DNA of 19,985 nt from Verrucomicrobiota bacterium (GTDB taxonomy: Bacteria > Verrucomicrobiota > Verrucomicrobiae > Limisphaerales > UBA11358). Below are positions 1-6,038 of this stretch, one piece after another. The stretch is from contig JACZKP010000001.1 in NCBI GenBank assembly GCA_014860005.1, forward strand, positions 1-19,985, written 5' to 3'. Every line of letters begins with the position of its first letter. Positions within the stretch are counted from its first letter, which is position 1. The notes below the pieces were generated by a model. That model saw only the letters and a program-made list of their open reading frames with translations, made no database searches and was not told the origin of the DNA. A program made the translations under genes and the position numbers.

Positions 1-187
1 CCTGCCAGTCGGCCACCGGTCGGGCGAACGTCTCGTAACTGCTGTCGGATTGAGGAACCGATTTCACGCAGCAGTGGTTCATGCCGTTCTTCTACCACTC
101 CCCAGCCAAAATTACCCCCCTATTTTTTGATGTGCGCCCTCAATCGGCCCGGCTGGAGGCATGGGGGAGAATTCCATGAAGAAACAT
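1..187. other. Upstream region, no gene called
   Basis: No reading frame here has convincing coding character. The plus-strand frames close quickly, with stops at 36-38, 128-130 and near 230. A short open stretch in frame 3 from the window edge to the TAA at 36-38 could be the last residues of a gene that lies outside the window, but 11 codons are too few to tell. A C-run followed by a T-run (about 114-127) has no preceding hairpin. Confidence 0.4.
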
Positions 188-216
188 TTGACAGATTCCA
201 AGGCTGCCTTTAATTT
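188..216 (+). promoter_or_regulatory. Putative sigma-70-type promoter of the regulator gene
   Basis: A perfect -35 hexamer TTGACA (188-193) is followed by a 17-nt spacer and TAATTT (211-216), which keeps the first, second and last bases of the -10 consensus. Transcription would begin near 222-224, leaving a leader of about 20 nt before the ATG at 242. No clear Shine-Dalgarno sequence fits in that leader, so translation may start from a very short, nearly leaderless mRNA. Inferred from sequence only. Confidence 0.55.
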
Positions 217-232
217 CTGTCCAGACAGAAAT
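213..232. promoter_or_regulatory. Palindromic operator overlapping -10 and +1
   Basis: ATTTCTGTC-CA-GACAGAAAT is a perfect inverted repeat with 9-bp arms and a 2-bp centre. It covers the downstream half of the -10 element and the predicted transcription start, directly ahead of the GbsR/MarR-type regulator gene. Winged-helix dimers of this family bind such dyads, and a site in this position would block RNA polymerase, so autorepression is the simplest reading. That this protein binds this site is an inference. Confidence 0.6.
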
Positions 233-241
233 CGCTGAATT

Positions 242-775
242 ATGCCAAAGCTGAGTCCAGTTCAACAGCATTTCATCCTGCACTGGGGCGAGATGGGCAC
301 GCGCTGGGGCATCAACCGCACGGTGGCGCAGATTCACGCGCTGCTCTACCTGTCGCCCAAACCCATCCACGCTGAGGAAATTGCCGACACTCTGAACGTC
401 GCGCGTTCGAACGTCAGCAACAGTCTCAAGGAGTTGCAAGGGTGGGGCATCGTGAAGCGTGTCCACGTCCTCGGCGATTCCCGCGATCATTTCGAGAGTA
501 TGAAAGACGTGTGGGAAATGTTCCGGATGGTGCTGGACGAACGCAAGAAGCGCGAGATTGATCCCACCCTGCGGCTCTTGAGCGAGTGCATCGCCGAGGC
601 CGAGAAGGACAAGGAGACGGACGAGTACACCGAGGAACGCCTCCGTCAATTGCATGATTTCTTTGCAACAACCACCGCCTGGTATGTGCAGGTCCGGCAA
701 TGGCCCACCGCCGCGACGATCAAGTTTGTGAAACTCGGGGACAAAGTGTTGAAGCTGCTTGGCCTCGGCGGTTGA
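242..775 (+). CDS. GbsR/MarR-family transcriptional regulator
   Basis: A 177-residue cytoplasmic DNA-binding protein, the usual length for GbsR-type (MarR superfamily) regulators. Residues about 1-35 resemble the family's N-terminal helices. The winged helix-turn-helix lies at about 38-90, with the recognition segment around 'NVARSNVSNSLKELQGW' and the wing around 'VHVLGDSRDHF'. The C-terminal half is helical and charged and probably dimerises. Described relatives control glycine-betaine or choline uptake and other envelope or stress genes, but no ligand can be read from this sequence. The ATG at 242 follows a promoter and a palindromic site within 55 nt. It heads a rightward run of five genes starting at 805, so it is the likely controller of that cluster as well as of itself. 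The family call is strong; the target set is inferred. Confidence 0.85.
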   Translation: MPKLSPVQQHFILHWGEMGTRWGINRTVAQIHALLYLSPKPIHAEEIADTLNVARSNVSNSLKELQGWGIVKRVHVLGDSRDHFESMKDVWEMFRMVLDERKKREIDPTLRLLSECIAEAEKDKETDEYTEERLRQLHDFFATTTAWYVQVRQWPTAATIKFVKLGDKVLKLLGLGG

Positions 776-786
776 GGCCGCTTTTT
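761..786 (+). terminator. Intrinsic terminator or attenuator at the regulator's stop codon
   Basis: GGCCTC (761-766) pairs with GAGGCC (774-779) around a 7-nt loop, and TTTTT (782-786) follows two bases later. The regulator's TGA (773-775) lies at the loop/stem boundary. The hairpin would end or weaken transcription between the regulator and the GTG at 805. The downstream genes would then depend on read-through or on a promoter I could not identify. A ribosome reaching the stop codon would disrupt the stem, which makes attenuation conceivable. Confidence 0.55.
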
Positions 787-804
787 ATTTGCAAATGGAA
801 TTCT

Positions 805-2079
805 GTGAATACGGAAATTACAGATAATAACGTCGAAGTGCTAGCAGGCTGGATTTTCTACGATGCCGGGTGCGTGGTATGCGTGCGCGCCCGGGAACGC
901 GTTGGCCGGCTCTGCGCGTCGCGCGGATTTCAATGGTTGCCCCTGCAAACGCCGGGAACGGCGGCGCGGTTGGGGGTGCCGGAATCCGCCTTCGAACTGC
1001 GTATGCATGTCCTCCTCGCAAATGGACGTGTGCTTCATAACGCCGATGCGCTGGGAGTCCTGTGCCGGAGCGTATGGTGGCTGTGGCCGCTGGGGATGCT
1101 GTTGTGTGTCCCCGGATTCCGGGAGTTGGGGCGACAGGCCTACGATGCGTTCGCCCGCAATCGTTACTGCATCGGTGGCGCTTGTCGTGTGGCTGAGCAG
1201 GGGCAGTGGGGTGTCGAGTTGGTGAGCTGGTTGGCGGCAATCCTACTTCCGGTCATGGCCGGATTCATCTGCTGGAATGAACCACCATGGCTGCTCATGT
1301 GGGCGCTGGCCTTCGGGCTGGGGTTCGGCCTGAAATGGTTGATGTGGCGGGATGCGCTGGCGCACGGTGCGTGCCCCTCCGCCAGGCGGGCATTTGCCTG
1401 GTTCGTGCTATGGCCTGGGCTGGACGGACGCGCATTCCTGGCAAGTGACAAACAGGAAGACCAACCTACGTTGCGTGAGTGGCTCTGGGCCGCCGTGATG
1501 ACTGTCGCGGGGGCAATTCTCATCTGGATGGTTGTTCCGATTCTGCTGGCTGAGGAAGTTCTGGGCGCTGCGTGGGTGGGGATGATCGGGATTGGCCTGG
1601 GTTTGCACTTTGGCCTGTTTCGGTTGTGCTCGATTCTGTGCCGTCATTTTGGAGTGAAGGCGGACCCGATAATGAACGCACCCCTGCGCGCAACCTCGCT
1701 TCTCGAATTCTGGAGCACCCGCTGGAACACCGCGTTCAGCATCGCCGCCAGGCGATTGGTGTTGATTCCGTTGTCGCGCCGGATTGGACTTCGCTGGGCT
1801 GGTTTCATGGTGTTTCTGATGTCGGGTTTGCTGCACGAGATCGTGATTTCGTTGCCCGCGAGGGCCGGATACGGTCTGCCCACTTTATACTTCGTGCTGC
1901 AAGGCGCGGGCGTTGCTCTTCAACGCCGTCGGGTCGGACGCAAATGGCGATTGGGAGAGGGAATCAAAGGCTGGCTGTGTGTGATTTTCTTTGTTGTCGG
2001 GCCGCTCTACTGGCTGTTTCACCCGGCGTTTACGCAGCGCGTGATCGTCCCGTTCCTCAAAGTTCTAAACCCCTCATGA
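805..2079 (+). CDS. DCC thiol-disulfide oxidoreductase fused to wax-synthase-like MBOAT acyltransferase
   Basis: A 424-residue membrane protein with two parts. Residues about 13-130 are a DCC-type (DUF393) thioredoxin-like domain with the motif Asp20-x-x-Cys23-x-x-Cys26 in 'FYDAGCVVC', plus a second Cys pair in 'RYCIGGAC'. Residues about 145-424 are a chain of hydrophobic segments with the wax-synthase signature 'EFWSTRWNTAFS' (near 300-312) and the MBOAT histidine His344 in 'SGLLHEIVIS'. This type transfers acyl groups to lipid or sugar acceptors in the membrane; the substrate is unknown. The frame is open back to an ATG at 700, but that start would overlap the regulator by 76 nt and add unrelated residues. 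GTG 805, with GGA six bases upstream, is preferred. A split into two ORFs is ruled out because the frame is continuous. Confidence 0.8.
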   Translation: MNTEITDNNVEVLAGWIFYDAGCVVCVRARERVGRLCASRGFQWLPLQTPGTAARLGVPESAFELRMHVLLANGRVLHNADALGVLCRSVWWLWPLGMLLCVPGFRELGRQAYDAFARNRYCIGGACRVAEQGQWGVELVSWLAAILLPVMAGFICWNEPPWLLMWALAFGLGFGLKWLMWRDALAHGACPSARRAFAWFVLWPGLDGRAFLASDKQEDQPTLREWLWAAVMTVAGAILIWMVVPILLAEEVLGAAWVGMIGIGLGLHFGLFRLCSILCRHFGVKADPIMNAPLRATSLLEFWSTRWNTAFSIAARRLVLIPLSRRIGLRWAGFMVFLMSGLLHEIVISLPARAGYGLPTLYFVLQGAGVALQRRRVGRKWRLGEGIKGWLCVIFFVVGPLYWLFHPAFTQRVIVPFLKVLNPS

Positions 2080-2082
2080 CCA

Positions 2083-2087
2083 AAGGA
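2083..2087 (+). promoter_or_regulatory. Ribosome binding site deciding the start at 2094
   Basis: AAGGA sits 6 nt before the ATG at 2094. The alternative in-frame ATG at 2076 overlaps the previous stop codon as ATGA but has no Shine-Dalgarno sequence. It would add only six residues. Confidence 0.55.
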
Positions 2088-2093
2088 CCCACC

Positions 2094-2510
2094 ATGACGC
2101 TTGTCACCACTCTCCAGTTCGCCGGCCTGCTGCATCTCGGATTGATCGCCGCCGGGCTAATGATGCCGCGCGCTGTGAATCTCAGTTTCCACGTGGCAGC
2201 GCTGCCGCCTTTCATCCATCGGCTGTTCTGGGTTTATTACACTTTTGTCGGCCTGTGCCTGGTGAACTTCGGCATGTTGAGTTTTTTCTTCGCCCACGAT
2301 CTGGCGTCGGGCACGGCTTTGGCGCGCACGTTGTGCGGCTTCCTGGCAGCATTCTGGTTGGTCCGCCTGTTCGTAGCCGCGTTTGTGTTTGACGTCAGTC
2401 CTTATCTGACGAGCACCTTCAGAAAAGCAGGTTACCACGCAACGAACATCGTGTTTGCCTTGCTACCGCTGATTTACGGCTGGGCTGCCTTCGCGGGAGG
2501 TGGGCAATGA
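2094..2510 (+). CDS. Small four-helix integral membrane protein, function unknown
   Basis: A 138-residue, strongly hydrophobic protein with four likely transmembrane segments: near 5-22 ('FAGLLHLGLIAAGLMMP'), 40-62 (around 'YYTFVGLCLVNFGMLSFFF'), 75-95 ('GFLAAFWLVRLFVAAFVF') and 112-132 ('IVFALLPLIYGWAAF'). No catalytic motif or named family is recognised. It lies between the DCC/acyltransferase fusion and a DUF2071 gene, and its TGA overlaps the next ATG (ATGA at 2507-2510). Translational coupling implies it works with its neighbours, possibly as a membrane partner or scaffold. That role is a guess. Confidence 0.75.
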   Translation: MTLVTTLQFAGLLHLGLIAAGLMMPRAVNLSFHVAALPPFIHRLFWVYYTFVGLCLVNFGMLSFFFAHDLASGTALARTLCGFLAAFWLVRLFVAAFVFDVSPYLTSTFRKAGYHATNIVFALLPLIYGWAAFAGGGQ

Positions 2511-3289
2511 ACGCGCCGATTCCTGCCGTTCGGGCCGTCATGGCGCGGCGAATTCTTGTGAACTTCCGCGTGCAGCCTGCCGCTGTCGCCGATTTGCTGC
2601 CGCAACCGTTTCGCCCCAAACTCGTCAAGGGTTGGGCCATGGGCGGCATCTGTCTCATTCGCCTGGAAAATATGCGACCCGCCTGGCTGCCGCATGCGTT
2701 CGGGGTGTCTTCGGAGAACGCCGCGCACCGCATCGCGGTGGAGTGGACGGAGCACGGCTGCCTGCGCGAGGGCGTGTTCATCCCGCGGCGCGACACCAAC
2801 TCGCTGCTCAACCGCGTAACCGGTGGCCGGCTGTTTCCGGGTGTCCATCACGCGGCCGAATTCCGCTGTGCGAATAGCGATACGCGATTCGCGGTGGCAT
2901 TGCGCAGCCGGGACGGCGAGACGCGCGTGAACGTGGCGGCTCGGTTGACGCACAACTGGCCGTCCGGTTCGGTGTTCGGATCGCTGGCGGAGGCCAGTGA
3001 TTTCTTCCGTGGCGGTGGCTGCGGTTGGTCGCCCTCCAACAACTGTTCGCTGGAAGGCGTGGAACTTCACACCGAGAACTGGACAATGGACGCGCTTGCG
3101 GTCGAGCAAGTCGAGTCGAGCTACTTTAGCGATCCGCGCCGCTTTCCGCCGGGGACGGTCGAATTCGACTGCGCCTTGCTCATGCGCGGCATTGCGCATG
3201 AGTGGCGGGCGTTAGGCCGCTTCCAGAATTCGCCGCGTTTTCCTGCACGTCATCATCACGGAACGGCTGCCTTCTTCGAGATGCCATGA
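2507..3289 (+). CDS. DUF2071 (YqjF-like) protein, copy 1
   Basis: A 260-residue soluble protein of the DUF2071/YqjF group, which is structurally related to acetoacetate decarboxylases. Recognisable parts are the N-terminal block 'FRVQPAAVADLLPQPFRP' (about 20-40), in which an 'AxxLPxPF'-like turn leads into strands, a central 'RDTNSLLNRVTGGRLFPG' (about 94-112), and later strands typical of the beta-cone fold. No enzyme activity is established for the family as far as I know. GGGAGG (2495-2500) lies 6 nt before the ATG and inside the preceding gene. Its own stop overlaps the ATG of the SDR gene (3286-3289). A second, divergent DUF2071 gene lies two positions downstream. Confidence 0.8.
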   Translation: MNAPIPAVRAVMARRILVNFRVQPAAVADLLPQPFRPKLVKGWAMGGICLIRLENMRPAWLPHAFGVSSENAAHRIAVEWTEHGCLREGVFIPRRDTNSLLNRVTGGRLFPGVHHAAEFRCANSDTRFAVALRSRDGETRVNVAARLTHNWPSGSVFGSLAEASDFFRGGGCGWSPSNNCSLEGVELHTENWTMDALAVEQVESSYFSDPRRFPPGTVEFDCALLMRGIAHEWRALGRFQNSPRFPARHHHGTAAFFEMP

Positions 3290-4332
3290 AACCGCGACGC
3301 ATCATCCTTGCCGGCGGTTCGGGGTTCCTGGGTCAGGCGCTGGCCAGACACTATCTGGCCTCCGGACTTGAGGTGGTGAGTCTGACCCGCACACCGCAAC
3401 CGGCCTCAAGCGGTGTCCGTCAGATTGCCTGGGACGGACGGACGCTCGGCCTGTGGGCGCGTGAACTGGAGGCAGCGGAAGCGGTGATCAACCTGGCCGG
3501 CCGTTCGGTGAATTGCCGTTATCACGAACGCAATCGGAGAGTCATTCTGGAATCGCGCCTCAATCCGACCCGCGTTTTGGGCGAGGCGATCAATCAATGC
3601 GCGAAGCCACCGTGCGTCTGGCTGAATTCCAGCACGGCCACGATTTACAAACACAACTTCGGTCCGGCGTGGGATGAATCCGGTGAGATTGGCGGCACGC
3701 CGGAGGCCAAGGATGAATTCTCCGTCGCAGTGGCGACCGCGTGGGAGCAGGCATTCGACGAAGCGGAGACGCCCAACACGCGCAAGATTGCGCTGCGTTC
3801 CGCGATGGTGCTTGGTCACGGTGCGAACAGTGTTTTTCCTGTCCTGCGGCGGCTGGTGCGCTGCGGCTTGGGTGGCAAAATGGGGAGCGGCCGGCAGTAT
3901 GTGTCATGGATTCATCAGGAGGATTTTTGCCGGGCGATTGACTGGCTGCTGCAAGCGGAGCAGTTCAGCGGCGTGGTGAATCTGGCCGCGCCAAATCCGG
4001 TGACGAATGCGGAGATGATGCGGACGCTGCGAGAAATTTGTGTTGTTCCCATCGGCTTGCCGGCCACGCGTTGGATGCTGGAAGCGGGGGCTTTCCTTCT
4101 GCGCACGGAAACCGAGTTGATCCTCAAGAGCCGGCGGGTGATTCCCGGTTGTCTGGCGGCTGGCGGGTTTGAGTTTCGCTTCCCGATTTTGCGGCGTGCA
4201 TTCGAGAATCTATGCGGCAAAAGGAGAAGTGTCGCCCTCTCCCCCCACCCCCCCTCTCCCGCAGGGCCAACGCCCGGAGAGGGGGAAGGACGGTGGGGGG
4301 AGAGGGCCATACAGGAACTGAAGTTTCCATGA
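3286..4332 (+). CDS. TIGR01777-family SDR epimerase with a repeat-derived C-terminal tail
   Basis: A 348-residue atypical short-chain dehydrogenase/epimerase (SDR39U1/YfcH type). It opens with the Rossmann nucleotide-binding motif Gly10-x-x-Gly13-x-x-Gly16 in 'ILAGGSGFLGQ', continues with 'VINLAGRSVNCRY' (about 66-78) and 'WLNSSTATIYKH' (about 110-121), and has the DUF1731-like C-terminal segment near 250-308. The family binds NAD(P) but its substrates are unknown. The last 35 or so residues ('LSPHPPSPAGPTPGEGEG' and onward) are not family sequence: they are encoded by a palindromic repeat (4234-4307). An upstream in-frame ATG at 3202 lies deep in the previous gene. ATG 3286 is chosen because it starts the Rossmann fold and makes an ATGA overlap at 3286-3289. 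Confidence 0.85.
   Translation: MKPRRIILAGGSGFLGQALARHYLASGLEVVSLTRTPQPASSGVRQIAWDGRTLGLWARELEAAEAVINLAGRSVNCRYHERNRRVILESRLNPTRVLGEAINQCAKPPCVWLNSSTATIYKHNFGPAWDESGEIGGTPEAKDEFSVAVATAWEQAFDEAETPNTRKIALRSAMVLGHGANSVFPVLRRLVRCGLGGKMGSGRQYVSWIHQEDFCRAIDWLLQAEQFSGVVNLAAPNPVTNAEMMRTLREICVVPIGLPATRWMLEAGAFLLRTETELILKSRRVIPGCLAAGGFEFRFPILRRAFENLCGKRRSVALSPHPPSPAGPTPGEGEGRWGERAIQELKFP
4234..4307. repeat. REP-like 74-nt hairpin inside the SDR gene
   Basis: GCCCTCTCCCCCCACC (4234-4249) is the exact reverse complement of 4292-4307. Nested inside, CCCCTCTCC (4251-4259) pairs with GGAGAGGGG (4276-4284), leaving a loop of about 16 nt. The pyrimidine-rich/purine-rich arms look like dispersed extragenic palindromes seen in many environmental bacterial genomes. 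It is read in frame as the C-terminus of the SDR, and the opposite strand is also open across it. It sits about 20 nt before the start of the next gene, so it may also affect mRNA stability or coupling. Confidence 0.85.
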
Positions 4333-5129
4333 ATGTCATCGAACCGGCGGTTGGGAGTTGTGGCAAGTTGAGCGCGGCAGCACGGAAACGAATGCTCACG
4401 CGTCGCGGCGAGCCGTGGTTTCTCGCCGACTGGATGCGCGTCGTGATGATTCACTTTGAAGTGGACGCGGACGCGTTGCAGCGGGACGTGCCTTATGAAC
4501 TCGATCTGCGGGACGGTCGTGCGTTTGTCAGTCTGGTTGCCTTCACAATGGAGGATCTGCATCCCCGAATCGGCGGCCGGCTCGGCGTGTGGCTGTTCCG
4601 GCCCATCGCCACGCATCACTTCCTGAACGTGCGAACCTACGTTCGGGCCGCGGGCGAACCGGGCATCTATTTCATTGCGGAATGGCTATCCAACCCGCTC
4701 GCTGTGCGGCTCGGACCCGTGACGTTTGGATTGCCGTATCGGCACGGTCGCATCGCATATCATCATGCATGGCAGACGGGCAAACTGGCCGGGTGCGTGG
4801 AGGATTGCGCCGGCTGCGCCGCGTTCGCGTATCGCGGAGAAGTCCCATCCGAGAAGCAATTTGCCCCATGCGAAGTGGGTTCCCTCGACGAGTGGCTGAT
4901 GGAGCGCTACACCGCGTTTACCTGCTGGCGCAGCTCCCGACGGTTCTTTCGGATCTGGCATCCGTCGTGGCCGCAGTGCGAGGTAAACGTGGACCTGCTT
5001 GACGATTCGTTATTGAGATCGAACTGGGCGTGGTTCAGGGACGCGCGGTTGACCGCTGCAAATTACTCCCCCTGCATCGTCCGGGTGTGGATGGGCGAAC
5101 CGCATGCCGCTGGCAAGCCAAGACGCTGA
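4329..5129 (+). CDS. DUF2071 (YqjF-like) protein, copy 2
   Basis: A 266-residue DUF2071/YqjF protein. The family pattern is clear in 'FLADWMRVVMIHFEVDAD' (about 31-48), 'VPYELDLRDGRAFVSLVAF' (about 55-74), 'HHFLNVRTYVRAAGEPGIYF' (about 96-116) and 'WHPSWPQCEVNVDLLDD' (about 211-228). It matches the classical YqjF form better than copy 1. The ATG at 4329 overlaps the SDR stop (ATGA, 4329-4332); an upstream in-frame ATG at 4212 lies before the palindromic repeat and would translate it, so it is rejected. The Shine-Dalgarno sequence is weak (AGGAA about 12 nt upstream), in keeping with coupled translation. This is the last gene of the rightward cluster. Confidence 0.85.
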   Translation: MNVIEPAVGSCGKLSAAARKRMLTRRGEPWFLADWMRVVMIHFEVDADALQRDVPYELDLRDGRAFVSLVAFTMEDLHPRIGGRLGVWLFRPIATHHFLNVRTYVRAAGEPGIYFIAEWLSNPLAVRLGPVTFGLPYRHGRIAYHHAWQTGKLAGCVEDCAGCAAFAYRGEVPSEKQFAPCEVGSLDEWLMERYTAFTCWRSSRRFFRIWHPSWPQCEVNVDLLDDSLLRSNWAWFRDARLTAANYSPCIVRVWMGEPHAAGKPRR

Positions 5130-5161
5130 TCACTTGCAGTTCTGGAATTCAAGAAGAACAA

Positions 5162-5198
5162 CGCAGCTTGGGCACAACTGCTGCGGGCTATTTATTTT
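5162..5198 (+). terminator. Weak terminator candidate at the convergent junction
   Basis: CGCAGC (5162-5167) pairs with GCTGCG (5180-5185) across a 12-nt loop and is followed by a T-rich stretch (5189-5198, interrupted by A). It lies between the end of the second DUF2071 gene and the tail of the convergent SIMPL gene. The stem is short and the loop long, so the call is weak. Confidence 0.25.
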
Positions 5199-5973
5199 GC
5201 ACTGCATACTCGACGGTCACGTGCGCCCGATAGACCAGCTCCGCAAAGGAAGTCGGCCACTCCGAATCGCCTTGTGCCTCAGCGGCGCCTCCAAAGCCGG
5301 GCGCGGCCGGGGCTCCGGACAAGCTGGAGCTTTTCTGAACATGGATGCCTGCTACTGGCATCGGCGGGGGAGGCGGGACTAATCCTTCCTGAAAACTCCT
5401 CGGCGACAGTCTTACTCCCAGTTTTTCCTCGTAGAGCTGCTTCTTCTCGTTGGCTTTGTCAATGGCCTGCGCAAGTGCCCTGGCCTTCAGCGCGTCCTTG
5501 TCCGAGTGTTCAAACTCAACGCTTTCGTAGCGCACTTCCGTGATGCTGTCCACGAGATTGGCGACTGCTTGAAATTCCTTTTCGTCATGGGCGGAAATGC
5601 GGACGACGTTCTCGACCCGGTAGCTCCTTGCCTTTTCGCGAAAGGCGCCGTACTTGGGCGTGGAGGAGAACCTGGATGCTTTCACGCGCTCGTTCGGCAC
5701 GCCTTGTTCCGCCAGCGTCCGCAGAAGCCGGGCGCGAATCTCCTGATTCGCGCGCGACGCTTCATGCAACGATTTGTTTTCGGTCACAACCTTCAGGGAG
5801 ATTTCCGCCCGGTCCGCCGGGACTTTCAGTTCGGCTTCGCCGCTGAGTGCAACGAGTCTGGGAACGCCGGTGAGATAAGCCGCCAGTTCGGAAGCTGAAC
5901 CTTTCAACTCAGGTTCGGCGCGCCCTTGAACGGCCGCGAAGCAAATTGAAACCACCGCGATGGATTTCCACAT
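5188..5973 (-). CDS. Periplasmic SIMPL-domain (DUF541) protein
   Basis: A 261-residue exported protein. Residues 1-17 form a signal peptide ('MWKSIAVVSICFAAVQG', cleavage likely after 'GRA'). The SIMPL/DUF541 domain follows: 'VALSGEAELKVPADRAEIS' near 39-57, 'FSSTPKYG' near 98-105, and the conserved 'KARALAQAIDKANEKKQLY' near 179-197. A proline-rich linker with 'VPPPPPMPVAG' interrupts the C-terminal part. Family members such as BP26 and YggE form oligomeric periplasmic assemblies linked to stress; the biochemical role is unclear. The ORF is open to 6042, but ATG 5973 is chosen because GAAAGG stands 6 nt upstream and the signal peptide begins there. It trails the CbiX-like gene by 65 nt in the same direction. 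Confidence 0.85.
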   Translation of the reverse strand: MWKSIAVVSICFAAVQGRAEPELKGSASELAAYLTGVPRLVALSGEAELKVPADRAEISLKVVTENKSLHEASRANQEIRARLLRTLAEQGVPNERVKASRFSSTPKYGAFREKARSYRVENVVRISAHDEKEFQAVANLVDSITEVRYESVEFEHSDKDALKARALAQAIDKANEKKQLYEEKLGVRLSPRSFQEGLVPPPPPMPVAGIHVQKSSSLSGAPAAPGFGGAAEAQGDSEWPTSFAELVYRAHVTVEYAVQNK

Positions 5974-6038
5974 AACGAACCTTTCTGTTTGGTTGATGGC
6001 AGTCATGCCTGGCCGGAAGGTTTGCAGAAGCACCCGCC

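Noticed and set aside
700..804. N-terminal extension of the DCC-MBOAT protein from ATG 700
   Set aside because: It overlaps the regulator gene out of frame, crosses the terminator hairpin and encodes residues unlike a DCC start; GTG 805 fits better.
802..824. TCTGT/ACAGA half-sites as a second copy of the regulator's operator
   Set aside because: Only 5-bp arms with a 13-nt spacer, unlike the compact 9+2+9 site at 213-232; likely chance.
4234..4307. Hairpin as an ordinary intrinsic terminator
   Set aside because: It has no T-run, lies within the coding frame and precedes a coupled gene; it fits a REP-like element better.
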